In this document: in pieces, positions 42,110 to 50,329 of the stretch
Layout: the number at the start of each line of letters is the position of its first letter
How positions within the stretch are numbered: the first letter of the stretch is position 1
Assembly: GCA_029379225.1 (NCBI GenBank)
Contig: JAQYWR010000031.1
Span: forward strand, 1 to 64,000
Length of the DNA: 64,000 bases
Reading direction: 5' to 3'
From: Nostoc sp. S4
GTDB lineage: Bacteria; Cyanobacteriota; Cyanobacteriia; Cyanobacteriales; Nostocaceae
Translations under genes and position numbers: made by a program
Notes under the pieces: generated by a model
What the model was told of the DNA's origin: nothing
Databases searched by the model: none
The model's input: the letters and a program-made list of their open reading frames with translations, nothing else

Positions 42110-44137
42110 ATGAATCTTTTACCTCTGGCTCCACTATGGGCAAAAACCTCTGGTAGCCCACAAATTTGCATTGCTGTACTCGACGGACTGACTGATTTGA
42201 AGCATCCCTGTTTCGTGAGAGCAGACTTGATCCAGCTACCGACGCTGGTTACTGGGGAAGCAAATCTTAATGGTGAGATGTCTCTGCATGGCACTCATGT
42301 AGCCAGCATCATCTTTGGTCAGTCGGGTAGTGCTGTTAGGGGAATTGCCCCTGAATGTAAAGGATTGATTGTACCGGTGTTTGCAGATGCAGGACGGCAG
42401 TTGTCTCAACTCGATTTAGCCAGAGCGATCGAACAAGCCGTCAACGCGGGGGCGCACATCATCAATATTAGCGGTGGGCAACTCACTGATGAAGGTGAGG
42501 CAGAAGGATGGCTGAAGCGATCGGTGCAGCTTTGCCAAGAAAAAAATGTGCTGATTGTGGCAGCAGCAGGCAATGATGGTTGTGCTTGTTTGCACGTTCC
42601 GGCAGCCTTGCCAGCTGTGTTAGCGGTTGGGGCAATGGATGACGAAGGTAAACCCATCGCCTTTAGCAACTGGGGCGAAACTTACCAAGCTCAAGGCATT
42701 TTGGCACCAGGCGAAAATATCTTGGGGGCAAAACCTGGAGGCGGAACAACTCGGTTGAGTGGAACTAGTTTTGCTACACCGATCGCCACGGGAGTAGCAG
42801 CACTGCTATTAAGTTTACAAATTCAACGGGGCGAAACACCCGATCCGCAAAAAGTCAGGGCGGCAATCTTAAATAGTGCTTTGCCCTGTACGCCTGCTGA
42901 TACAAGCGATGCAAGTCGTTGTTTGGTTGGCAAACTCAATATCTCTGGAACTCTTGAATACTTATTTGGAGGAACTGTGTCAGATACTTTGTCAGCGGTT
43001 GCTGCTTCTGGCTGCGGCTGTGGTGGAACCCAACAAAGCCAGGTCGAATCATCCGATCGCCCTGTTGATGACTTAATCGATGTTGCATCCCTCGCGCAGA
43101 CACTTACAGCCGTGGAACCTGCCACTGCCCTTGCTGTTGCCCCTGTAAACCAGCCTCAATCGGCTGCTTCAATCGCTCCCTCAAATGTCTCCTCAGCTAC
43201 CCCATCCACTCACTCAAGGACTCAACAAGTACCCACTATGACTCAATCTACCTCGAACTTTGTCAGTGCTAGTCAAGCTCCCAGCGAAATTGCTGAGAGT
43301 CAACTGGTGTATGCTTTGGGGACGCTTGGCTATGACTTTGGCTCTGAAGCAAGACGAGATTCTTTTAAACAACTGATGCCTGCCTACAACATTAATGGGA
43401 TTGTGGTTCCAGCGAACCCTTATGATGCAAGGCAGATGGTGGATTACTTGGCGGTAAGTCCTTCGGAATCGCGATCGCTAATTTGGACATTGAATATCGA
43501 ATTGACGCCAATTTATGCGATCGAACCCCAAGGAGCGTTTGCACGAGACACCTACGCCGTTTTGCAAGAACTATTGGCAGGGCAAATTCAAGCGGAAAGC
43601 AGTGAAGAATATGTAGAGCGCGTGAGTATTCCCGGAGTTTTGACTGGGCGCACCGTCAAGCTATTTTCTGGGCAGACTGTACCTCTGCTAGCACCGCAAA
43701 ACCCGCGAGGAATGTATGGCTGGAAGATAAATACACTCGTATCTGCTGCCATCCAGACGGTGCAAACCACCGTCGGAGATGCTCAAGAAGACCCGATTCG
43801 GCGCACGTTGAGTAGTTTCCTCAACCGGATTTACTACGATTTACGAAATCTCGGCACCACGTCACAAGACCGGGCGCTCAACTTTGCAGCGACGAATGCG
43901 TTCCAGGCGGCTTCCACCTTTGCCGAAGCGGTAGCAACCGGCATGGAACTAGACAGCATCACGGTAGAAAAAAGTCCCTTCTGTCGGGTGGATAGCGATT
44001 GTTGGGATGTGAAGCTGAAGTTCTTTGACCCGGAAAACAGTCGCCGTGCCAAGAAGGTGTTCCGGTTCACGATTGATGTCAGCGATTTGATTCCGGTAAC
44101 GCTGGGCGATGTGAGAACTTGGTCTACACCGTATTAG
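42110..44137 (+). CDS. PatA-like subtilisin-type cyanobactin maturation protease
   Basis: A S8 serine protease of the PatA/PatG group. The triad is complete: Asp in IAVLDGLTDLKHPCF (about residue 26), His in SLHGTHVASIIFGQ (about 63), Ser in LSGTSFATPIATGVA (about 225). The catalytic part ends near residue 295; then comes a Cys/Gly patch GCGCGGTQQS, a Ser/Pro/Thr linker and the C-terminal PatG-type domain (about 410-675, YALGTLGYDFGSEARRDSFK, NPYDARQMVDYL). The frame opens at TTG 42068; ATG 42110 (MNLLPLAPLW) aligns better with relatives, without a strong ribosome site. It should remove leader sequence from the precursor peptides encoded next. Confidence 0.88.
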   Translation: MNLLPLAPLWAKTSGSPQICIAVLDGLTDLKHPCFVRADLIQLPTLVTGEANLNGEMSLHGTHVASIIFGQSGSAVRGIAPECKGLIVPVFADAGRQLSQLDLARAIEQAVNAGAHIINISGGQLTDEGEAEGWLKRSVQLCQEKNVLIVAAAGNDGCACLHVPAALPAVLAVGAMDDEGKPIAFSNWGETYQAQGILAPGENILGAKPGGGTTRLSGTSFATPIATGVAALLLSLQIQRGETPDPQKVRAAILNSALPCTPADTSDASRCLVGKLNISGTLEYLFGGTVSDTLSAVAASGCGCGGTQQSQVESSDRPVDDLIDVASLAQTLTAVEPATALAVAPVNQPQSAASIAPSNVSSATPSTHSRTQQVPTMTQSTSNFVSASQAPSEIAESQLVYALGTLGYDFGSEARRDSFKQLMPAYNINGIVVPANPYDARQMVDYLAVSPSESRSLIWTLNIELTPIYAIEPQGAFARDTYAVLQELLAGQIQAESSEEYVERVSIPGVLTGRTVKLFSGQTVPLLAPQNPRGMYGWKINTLVSAAIQTVQTTVGDAQEDPIRRTLSSFLNRIYYDLRNLGTTSQDRALNFAATNAFQAASTFAEAVATGMELDSITVEKSPFCRVDSDCWDVKLKFFDPENSRRAKKVFRFTIDVSDLIPVTLGDVRTWSTPY

Positions 44138-44246
44138 GGAGCAAACAGCAAAAAGTCTTCTTTGACTTTAGAAGCGGTCAGACCCACCGACTGAGCAACA
44201 GCTCGACAACGGGACAGCAAGCAACCACAAAACGGAGAATCAACTC

Positions 44247-44474
44247 ATGGACAAGAAAAATCTGATGCCACAAGCCGCCCAGCCCGTCAACCGGATTGGA
44301 ACCGGACAAGTAGATCCAGAACTGGCAGAACTGTCGGAAGAAGCTTTGCAACTGCACGGTGAAGAGACTTATAGTGCATCAGTACTAGCCTCGTTTCAGA
44401 CAGAAACTCCTGGTACTCTTTTTGGTTACAGAGTGTGCTTGAGGGTCTGTTCTTATGATGGCGACGAGGAATAG
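44247..44474 (+). CDS. cyanobactin-type precursor peptide 1
   Basis: A 75-residue RiPP precursor. The leader MDKKNLMPQAAQPVNRIGTG is the standard cyanobactin leader, followed by the heterocyclase recognition element LAELSEEAL (residues 26-34). The C-terminal recognition sequence is SYDGDEE (69-75), equivalent to the AYDG-type RSIII. The core would end at Cys68, the position that is normally a thiazoline. GEETYSAS (38-45) may stand for the protease site RSII, giving an unusually long core, residues 46-68, with Tyr61, two Arg and two Cys. Ribosome site in ACGGAGAATCAACTC. It sits 109 bases after the protease gene. Confidence 0.92.
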   Translation: MDKKNLMPQAAQPVNRIGTGQVDPELAELSEEALQLHGEETYSASVLASFQTETPGTLFGYRVCLRVCSYDGDEE

Positions 44475-44586
44475 GGCTTAATTCTACACGTCCTTTCTCT
44501 CTCAAATCTCTCTTTTCCTTGTCTGGGAGCCTAATTCGTCAAGAATGAATCCCTTAACAATTGCCCTCATCTGGAGGCTTTCCGTG

Positions 44587-44604
44587 ACCTCCGGTTTGGA
44601 GGTA
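44587..44604 (+). terminator. small hairpin between the two precursor genes
   Basis: ACCTCCGGTTTGGAGGT: six-base stem with GGTTT-type loop, about 110 bases after precursor 1. It could attenuate transcription or stabilise the precursor-1 mRNA. No T-tract. Confidence 0.4.
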
Positions 44605-44801
44605 GAGAAAGATGAGAAAAATGAGTAACTAAGGGAAGTGGGGGAGACTAAAATACGTTTTTCCTGCTTCCTAAAAAAAAATCGCTTGGCAATTGTCTGC
44701 ATCTAGGGATTTAGGTTCTTACAGCACTGGGATTAGACATAGAAAGCAAGGGAGGCTCAATAACGGGACATCAACTAACCACAAAAACGGAGAATCAACT
44801 T

Positions 44802-45014
44802 ATGGACAAACAAAACCTGAGGCCACAACCCGCCCAACCCGTCAACCGAATCGCAACGGGACAGCTACCGACTCAACTAGCAGAACTATCTGAATTTACC
44901 CTATCCCAATTTGCTGATGCTCCTACTATGGGAGCTGTACTACCATCAAATACGGGTAATGAAGACGATCAGTTGATGGGGATGTGTTCTTATAACGGAG
45001 AGGATATGGAGTAA
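44802..45014 (+). CDS. cyanobactin-type precursor peptide 2
   Basis: A 70-residue precursor. The leader MDKQNLRPQPAQPVNRIATG is nearly that of precursor 1. LAELSEFTL (26-34) is the recognition element, and SYNGEDME (63-70) is the C-terminal signal following Cys62. The core region (about 44-62) contains Asn, Asp, Glu and Met but a single Cys, and no clear RSII is visible. The upstream 45 bases (ACCACAAAAACGGAGAATCA) repeat those before precursor 1, so the two arose by duplication with the cores diverging. Confidence 0.9.
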   Translation: MDKQNLRPQPAQPVNRIATGQLPTQLAELSEFTLSQFADAPTMGAVLPSNTGNEDDQLMGMCSYNGEDME

Positions 45015-45293
45015 GTTAGCCTCAAAACTACTTCTTTCTCCGTCTATGAGCTTGGTTCGAGCGGATTGAATCACGAGGCTTTTGACCGCACCACGACCCG
45101 GAGAGAGGGAGACGGAAAGACCGGGAAATGATTAAGGACTTACTTCGTTTTTCTGCTTCTAGTGATGGTGCGATCGCTCCTTAAGCTAATAATCATTCAA
45201 ATTGCATCCCCACGTCTCCCCTTCTTTGCGTCCCCGCGTCTTTTTCCATCATCCAAGCTTAAATACGCCGCAATTCACTTAAAAAACCCAAAG

Positions 45294-45524
45294 ATGAAAC
45301 TTCCTAAACAATCCCCCCCAATAAAACGTGCTGATTTAATCCAGCCGCACGAAGCCGTTGATGTGGTTCACGGTAGCGTCGAAGAGTTGGTTAACATTCG
45401 GATAAAATTGCTGCACGGCGCAAACTTCAACGATCCGGCAGCCTTTGAGAACCGCAGCTATAACCAACTAAAAACTTCTGGCTATGGTTGCTTTGACTCT
45501 TTGGCTGGCATGGCGTTTCTCTAA
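45294..45524 (+). CDS. small protein with precursor-like N-terminus (MKLPKQS type)
   Basis: Starting at ATG 45294 the product is 76 residues: MKLPKQSPPIKRADLIQPHE, then HGSVEELVNIRIKLLHGANF, and a C-terminus GYGCFDSLAGMAFL. The first residues follow the same plan as the cyanobactin leaders (K-x-L-P-x-Q-x-x-P-V/I-x-R). The tail has Gly, Cys and Ser suited to modification, but no LAELSE or AYDG element is present. The frame is open from 45162, but that part is short-repeat DNA. It may be a third substrate, an unrelated RiPP precursor, or an accessory protein. Confidence 0.6.
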   Translation: MKLPKQSPPIKRADLIQPHEAVDVVHGSVEELVNIRIKLLHGANFNDPAAFENRSYNQLKTSGYGCFDSLAGMAFL

Positions 45525-45591
45525 TTTCTCTTGATACTATTTCACAAAATTCTCGATCCAAATTACTTTTCTTACTCTTTGGAGGAACATT

Positions 45592-46530
45592 ATGGCTGAT
45601 AATACCGTTAAATTTGGTGACACTTTTTATCTCAAGCACTCAACAGATCAATATATAGTTCCTGTTGGTCGCGGGACATACAACTGGCCACAGTTAGGAG
45701 ACACGACGCAAAAAGTGACGCTTCAACTTGTAGGTAACGAAGGTCAGGTGGTGGAATCGCAAAGTCGCATCAAAATCAAAACCAAAGAACCTTTAAAAGA
45801 TAATAATAACATTTTGGGGGCTTTTGCCGATAGCCACGATTGCTACTATTCGGAAGATGGCTGGAGTGAAGACAAACAAAGCTGGGTAATTACCAAAGTT
45901 TCTGGTGAGGGTTCAATAAGCTATGGCGATCGGGTTTACCTCACCAACTGTTCCTACACTAATCAAAACCTGTGTGCTGATACCAATTATCCTGGCTACA
46001 TCACCACAGCAGAGAACATTAAAGATTGGTGGATTTTAGAAAGCAATGCCCCTGTACTTACAGAACTTGGCCCAGTAGGCAGCTCAATCTCCGGCACTGA
46101 TTTTTCAATTAAACCCGAAAACACAACCGCAACTAAGATTAAAAGTATTAACGTGACTGCGGATTGGGCAGTGGACAAGATTCAAGTCGAGTATGAAAAC
46201 CCTACAACAAATCCTCCTGAAGCAGTAGGCGAGGCAGGCAATCTCAGCACATTTGCTTTAGCCGCAGGAGATTATCTCACTTCTGTTTCCGGAACGTGGG
46301 GAACACAAAGTTCTGGCTTTCCTAAAGAAGATATTATCACCATTCAATTTCATACCCATCAAGGCGCTCAATCTCAGGTGTTTGGCGGAAAAAATTCTCA
46401 AAAGCAGGTAGAAGAATTTACACTGGCTACGCCTGAAGGTTCTGAAATTATTGGTTTCTTTGGCACTTATGGTAGCGCTCGAAATGTTCTGGCGCGATTG
46501 GGAATTTACACTCGACCGATCCAATCTTAA
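45592..46530 (+). CDS. two-domain lectin-like protein (shared N-domain + jacalin-like)
   Basis: A 312-residue protein, GGAGG 8 nt before ATG, no signal peptide. The N-terminal domain (about 1-155) reads MADNTVKFGDTFYLKHSTDQ, with YNWPQLGD, SHDCYY and NCSYTNQNLCADT. It is shared with the next gene and suggests a beta-trefoil/MIR-like ligand-binding fold. The C-terminal domain (about 165-310) looks like a jacalin-type beta-prism lectin: GDYLTSVSGTWG, ITIQFHTHQG, FTLATPEGSEIIGFFGTYGS, and LARLGIYTRPI. Located inside the RiPP cluster, it may bind carbohydrate or the peptide product; that is inference. Confidence 0.75.
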   Translation: MADNTVKFGDTFYLKHSTDQYIVPVGRGTYNWPQLGDTTQKVTLQLVGNEGQVVESQSRIKIKTKEPLKDNNNILGAFADSHDCYYSEDGWSEDKQSWVITKVSGEGSISYGDRVYLTNCSYTNQNLCADTNYPGYITTAENIKDWWILESNAPVLTELGPVGSSISGTDFSIKPENTTATKIKSINVTADWAVDKIQVEYENPTTNPPEAVGEAGNLSTFALAAGDYLTSVSGTWGTQSSGFPKEDIITIQFHTHQGAQSQVFGGKNSQKQVEEFTLATPEGSEIIGFFGTYGSARNVLARLGIYTRPIQS

Positions 46531-46599
46531 CCTCGCCAGCTCCCTCAGCTTTCTTTGCTCAACAAAACTCATCTCCACCAACTAGTTTGGAGAAAAACT

Positions 46600-48516
46600 A
46601 TGGCTGAAAATACCGTTAAATTTAGTGACTCCTTTTATCTCAAGCACGCAACAAATCAATACATAGTTGCTGTTAATCGCGGCACATACAACTGGCCACA
46701 ATTAGGAAACACAGGAAAAGTAACGCTTCAACTTGTAGGTAACTCCGAAGGTGAGGTGGTGAGAGCGCAAAGTCGCATCAAAATCAAAACGACAGAATTA
46801 ACAACAGGTAATAATGACATTTTGGGGGCTTTTTCCAATAGCCACGATTGCTACTATTGGCAAGATGGCTACGATGAAAATAAACAGAGCTGGTTAATTA
46901 CCAAAGTTTCAGGTAAAGGAGGTGCAATTCGCTATAATGAGCCGATTTACCTTACCAACTGTTCCTACACTAATCAAAAACTGTGTGCTGATACCAGTTA
47001 TGCTGGCTACATTACAACTACACAAAATACTAAAGATTGGTGGATTTTAGAAAGCGCTGTAGCTGTGTCTTCCCCGGCTCCAGAAAGCTCATCTCCACCA
47101 ACTGCATCCGAAATACCGAGCCAACCAGCAAGCGCCCCCCCCAATGTCGCACCCAGTCCGGCTGCATCAGGCCAAGCCTCGAATGCCCCGACCACTCCAG
47201 GCGTAATCAGTAGCACTTACCAACAAAGTTGCAGCGACATCTCTATTCAGGGAAATGTCCTATCAGCCACTTGCAGAAAAAGTGATGGTTCGCCGAACAA
47301 CACCTCAATCGTCTTAAAGGGAATTGAAAATATTGATGGAGAATTAAAACTAACTGACCCGAATAAACCGAGTAGCTACCAAGAAACTTGCACTGAAATC
47401 TCTATTCAGGGAAATGTACTATCAGCCACTTGCAAGAGGGCGGATGGTTCACCAAACAAAACCTCAATCGTCTTGGATGGAATTGAAAATATTGATGGAA
47501 ATTTAACATATACAGGTACAACCGAACAACTTGGAGAACTGGGTGAAACTGCAACTGCCTCGCCAAATATCTCACCTAGTCCCTCTCCAGTGTTACCCGG
47601 ACAGTTTATCCCAATTGAACAATCTGGAACCTTACCAGAACCAGCTTCCGCACCACCAAATGTTGCTCCCACTCCACCTCAACCCTCTGTAGAATCCAGC
47701 CCACCTGTAACGCCAGCCCCGGCCGCTCCACCCATTCCCCCTGTGAGATTGCAGGGTAGCCAAATGGTGTTGGTGCTTGATGACAAACATCAGGGGATTT
47801 CTGCTGGTGGCGGAGCGCTAAGACCGCAAGGAAACTTCACAATCGAAGCTTGGGTGTATCCTGCCACAAATGCCGGCAAGCAGGTAATTTTTGCTGATGG
47901 GGAAACACTGTTTTATCTCGAAGGTGGCGAGTTGAAGTTTCAGACTCCTCTCTCTAGTGAAGCGATCGCTTCCGTGGGTGCTGGCATCACATCTGGAAGC
48001 TGGTATCATGTTGTAGTGGCACGGGCGGGGAGTCGTCCCGGCAATACGAAGCTCTACATTAACGGGGTACACAACGACAACCAAAAGGCAATTTCCCCAG
48101 TTTTATCGTTTGGCAATACCTATTTAGGCGGACAGCCGAACGTTCCAGATTCCCGCTTTCAGGGCAAACTGCTGGAGGTGCGGGTGTGGCGGTATGCGCG
48201 ATCGCAAGCAGAGATTGAAGCTAATCAGATGTACCCCTTGACAGGGAGAGAACTGGGCTTGGTGCGCTATTGGTCTTTGAATCAAACAGTAGGGTCAACC
48301 CTAGAAGATAAAACAACAAATCGCGCAGTGGGAACACTTAGCGGTAATTCCGTCTGGGAGGAAGCAGAAATTCCTCTGAAGTTGAAGCTCGATCCCCAAG
48401 AACGGCTGACGCGCTCGACCGGATTGGAAGATTACGGCTTCTGGTTTAAGGAGATGGCAAAACAACAAAAAACAGAGGCAGATCCTCCCTTCCGGCGGGG
48501 GCGGATTTGGAGATAG
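46600..48516 (+). CDS. multidomain lectin-like protein: N-domain, cyanovirin-N-like, LamG-like
   Basis: About 638 residues from ATG 46600 (GGAGA upstream); the frame begins earlier at 46555. The N-domain (about 1-153) is like that of the gene before (YNWPQLGN, SHDCYY, NCSYTNQKLCADT). A Pro/Ala/Ser linker follows, then a cyanovirin-N homology domain (about 204-305) with its two internal halves (YQQSCSDISIQGNVLSATCR and YQETCTEISIQGNVLSATCK, each with SIVL-x-GIENIDG). A second Pro-rich linker leads to a LamG/concanavalin-like domain (about 384-597: FTIEAWVYPA, SWYHVVVARAG, LYINGVH, LLEVRVWRYARSQAEIE). No signal peptide. Carbohydrate binding is expected. Confidence 0.82.
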   Translation: MAENTVKFSDSFYLKHATNQYIVAVNRGTYNWPQLGNTGKVTLQLVGNSEGEVVRAQSRIKIKTTELTTGNNDILGAFSNSHDCYYWQDGYDENKQSWLITKVSGKGGAIRYNEPIYLTNCSYTNQKLCADTSYAGYITTTQNTKDWWILESAVAVSSPAPESSSPPTASEIPSQPASAPPNVAPSPAASGQASNAPTTPGVISSTYQQSCSDISIQGNVLSATCRKSDGSPNNTSIVLKGIENIDGELKLTDPNKPSSYQETCTEISIQGNVLSATCKRADGSPNKTSIVLDGIENIDGNLTYTGTTEQLGELGETATASPNISPSPSPVLPGQFIPIEQSGTLPEPASAPPNVAPTPPQPSVESSPPVTPAPAAPPIPPVRLQGSQMVLVLDDKHQGISAGGGALRPQGNFTIEAWVYPATNAGKQVIFADGETLFYLEGGELKFQTPLSSEAIASVGAGITSGSWYHVVVARAGSRPGNTKLYINGVHNDNQKAISPVLSFGNTYLGGQPNVPDSRFQGKLLEVRVWRYARSQAEIEANQMYPLTGRELGLVRYWSLNQTVGSTLEDKTTNRAVGTLSGNSVWEEAEIPLKLKLDPQERLTRSTGLEDYGFWFKEMAKQQKTEADPPFRRGRIWR

Positions 48517-48606
48517 AGTTAAGCGATCGCCCTCTGGTCTGTTCAATAGCTCTCAGTCAAGCTTTTCTCTTCCCTAAATGAAATTTGTCTTCTGAAACCC
48601 TTTTAA

Positions 48607-48831
48607 ATGCCAAAAAAAGTCAGAGAATTGAAGCAAGCGTTGCAGCAAGCAGGATTTACACTTTTACCTAAACGTGGCAAAGGTAGTCATTCCTATTGGG
48701 TTCATCCACTCCTGTCAAAACCCGTAGTTCTATCTGGCAAGGATAGTAAGGACGCTAAACCTTATCAGGAGCAAGATGTAATAAAGGCACTAAAGGAACT
48801 GGAGCAATTACAGCAAGGAGATGAAGAATGA
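48607..48831 (+). CDS. hicA: HicA-type mRNA interferase toxin
   Basis: A 74-residue protein with a double-stranded-RNA-binding-like HicA fold: MPKKVRELKQALQQAGFTLL, then KRGKGSHSYWVHP with the catalytic His of G-S-H-x-x-Y/W. In known systems it cleaves mRNA and is neutralised by HicB. Its stop overlaps the ATG of the HicB gene (ATGA). Slightly longer than the average HicA (about 60). Confidence 0.88.
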   Translation: MPKKVRELKQALQQAGFTLLPKRGKGSHSYWVHPLLSKPVVLSGKDSKDAKPYQEQDVIKALKELEQLQQGDEE

Positions 48832-49034
48832 AATATAGCATTTTGATTCAGTGGTCTGAGACCGACCAAGTGTATGTCGCCAGTTTACCTGAGTGGGGGC
48901 AATACGCTCGAACTCACGGTGAGACCTATGAAGAAGCCCTTGAGAATGCCAAAGAAGTTTTACAAGACCTAGTATATGGCTACGAGCAGACAGGGAAACC
49001 GCTACCAGCAGCCCAGACACTCCAGGTAGCCTAG
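48828..49034 (+). CDS. hicB: HicB-type antitoxin
   Basis: A 68-residue partial-RNase-H-fold antitoxin: YSILIQWSETDQVYVASLPE, then GETYEEALENAKEVLQDLV. No DNA-binding C-terminal domain is present, as in the short HicB class, so promoter control would need another factor. Overlaps hicA by four bases. The pair lies inside the RiPP cluster between lectin-like and prenyltransferase genes. Confidence 0.88.
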   Translation: MKYSILIQWSETDQVYVASLPEWGQYARTHGETYEEALENAKEVLQDLVYGYEQTGKPLPAAQTLQVA

Positions 49035-49050
49035 TTATCTCAGTATCAGA

Positions 49051-49242
49051 GTGTTCAAGGGGCGATTTGTCTCCCGTCCTCTAGAAGAAGCCCTTTTCCA
49101 ACTGGATGCGGATGCCTATGGTAGTGCAAAGGTTGGAGATTTTTCGCTCCTTTTGGCTGCTTTGAGATACAAGCCAGCTAGGAGTTTATTATCCCAACCC
49201 CACTTTTTAGCTAGCGATTCCAAGTTAGAAATAGACGATTAG
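49051..49242 (+). CDS. possible 63-aa protein of unknown function
   Basis: GTG-initiated frame 16 bases after hicB and 5 bases before the prenyltransferase gene. Product starts VFKGRFVSRPLEEALFQLDA (initiator Met in the cell) and is fairly balanced in composition, so it could be a real filler gene or a decayed one. No ribosome site or known motif. Confidence 0.3.
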   Translation: MFKGRFVSRPLEEALFQLDADAYGSAKVGDFSLLLAALRYKPARSLLSQPHFLASDSKLEIDD

Positions 49243-49247
49243 AGAAA

Positions 49248-50111
49248 ATGAAAATATTAGCTAAAAAATTACCTTTGATTGCTGCCCATGAACAAGTATT
49301 TGAGATTGAAAATATTTATGCTCTTGATATCTTCAAATCATTTGTAGAAAAAATAGAAAATATTACAGACGGTTGTTCGTTGGAAGTTTCTTGCAAAGTT
49401 GATGGAGACCGAATTTATCCAGCTAGATTTTTTTTAGAGTTTAATCTTCAAACCACAGAACAGCTAAGAATCGTTATTGATTTCTTCAATCAAATTAATA
49501 CCAGAATTGGTGTCAACATTGATTACTCTTTGATTGACAAATTCTTCAATGGTGACTTTGATTTCAGCAGACTTAAGGAATTCTTGATTGGTGTCGATTT
49601 TCGTAGAGAATTACCTGATTCTTCAGTAGACCTTGCTCTAACTATCGAAAATTATCCAGAGAAAGAAGAATTAGCAATTGCCCTAAATGGAAAAGATTTA
49701 AAAGCAGATGTACAAATGCTACTTGTCAATAAATTCTTGCATATTGGATTTGATTGTGGATTTAATGGTAAAAGCAATATTGAGCTTTATCCATATATTA
49801 AAAAACAAGAGTGGCAACAAGTTGATATACAGCAGCGATTAACACAAGTTCTGTCGCCAGCAGTTCTGCAACGTTTACCCATTTGTAAGAGAATTAGTGT
49901 AGGACTTTCTCAAGCCAATTTAGAAAGAAAAATTTATTACTATTTAGAAAATATCAACGACTTCTTGAGTAACTTTACTGTAAACGATATTGCCCGGAGA
50001 GTTCACACCTACTACCAGCAGCAACCTGTAAAAGAAATGGCAGTTGCCTTATTAGAAAGTGAATTGCAAGCTGAAACAATTCAAAAGATAAATTTGTACT
50101 ACATAATCTAA
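49248..50111 (+). CDS. cyanobactin prenyltransferase-like protein (PatF/TruF/LynF family)
   Basis: A 287-residue protein. Comparison with PatF as I remember it: HEQVFEIENIYALDIFKSF parallels HQEAFDVKPTFPLPLFEEA; CSLEVSCKVDGDRIYPARFF parallels CSVESSCQVEGDRLQGGRYE; similar beta-strand spacing follows through IGFDCGFNGKSNIELYPYIK. The family has the ABBA barrel fold and moves a dimethylallyl or geranyl group from its diphosphate onto Tyr, Ser/Thr, Trp, Arg or a peptide terminus; some members are inactive. Tyr61 and the two Arg of precursor 1 are possible acceptors. The pathway's DMAPP could come from fni activity. Confidence 0.8.
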   Translation: MKILAKKLPLIAAHEQVFEIENIYALDIFKSFVEKIENITDGCSLEVSCKVDGDRIYPARFFLEFNLQTTEQLRIVIDFFNQINTRIGVNIDYSLIDKFFNGDFDFSRLKEFLIGVDFRRELPDSSVDLALTIENYPEKEELAIALNGKDLKADVQMLLVNKFLHIGFDCGFNGKSNIELYPYIKKQEWQQVDIQQRLTQVLSPAVLQRLPICKRISVGLSQANLERKIYYYLENINDFLSNFTVNDIARRVHTYYQQQPVKEMAVALLESELQAETIQKINLYYII

Positions 50112-50215
50112 TTTAGAAATAATCCATAAATAAGGTAATACCAGTTTGAAAAAGAATGTGACAGATACAAGCCACCAAACCCAGATTAAATCTAGCCTGA
50201 TTAATTTTAAATTTT

Positions 50216-50290
50216 GAATACTTCGACTTACCTCGGCTTCTCCTGTCGGAGACGCTACGCGAACGCTCGGCACAAGTCGCTCAGTACAAG
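50216..50290. repeat. palindromic interspersed repeat inside the cluster
   Basis: TACTTCGACTTACCTCGGCT, TCTCCTGTCGGAGACGCTAC and GCGAACGCTCGGCACAAGTC: nested inverted repeats related to 15415-15535. It separates the prenyltransferase and heterocyclase genes, which otherwise belong to one transcription unit. Confidence 0.65.
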
Positions 50291-50329
50291 TTTTGAATTT
50301 TGAATTGGTTATAACATGCTCCTACAGAT

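Noticed and set aside
42010..44070. Minus-strand frames opposite the first protease gene
   Set aside because: They overlap a well-supported gene and carry no domain; typical antisense shadows.
45162..45293. N-terminal extension of the MKLPKQS small protein
   Set aside because: Derived from CCCCACGTCTCCCC-type repeat DNA; the ATG at 45294 gives the recognisable start.
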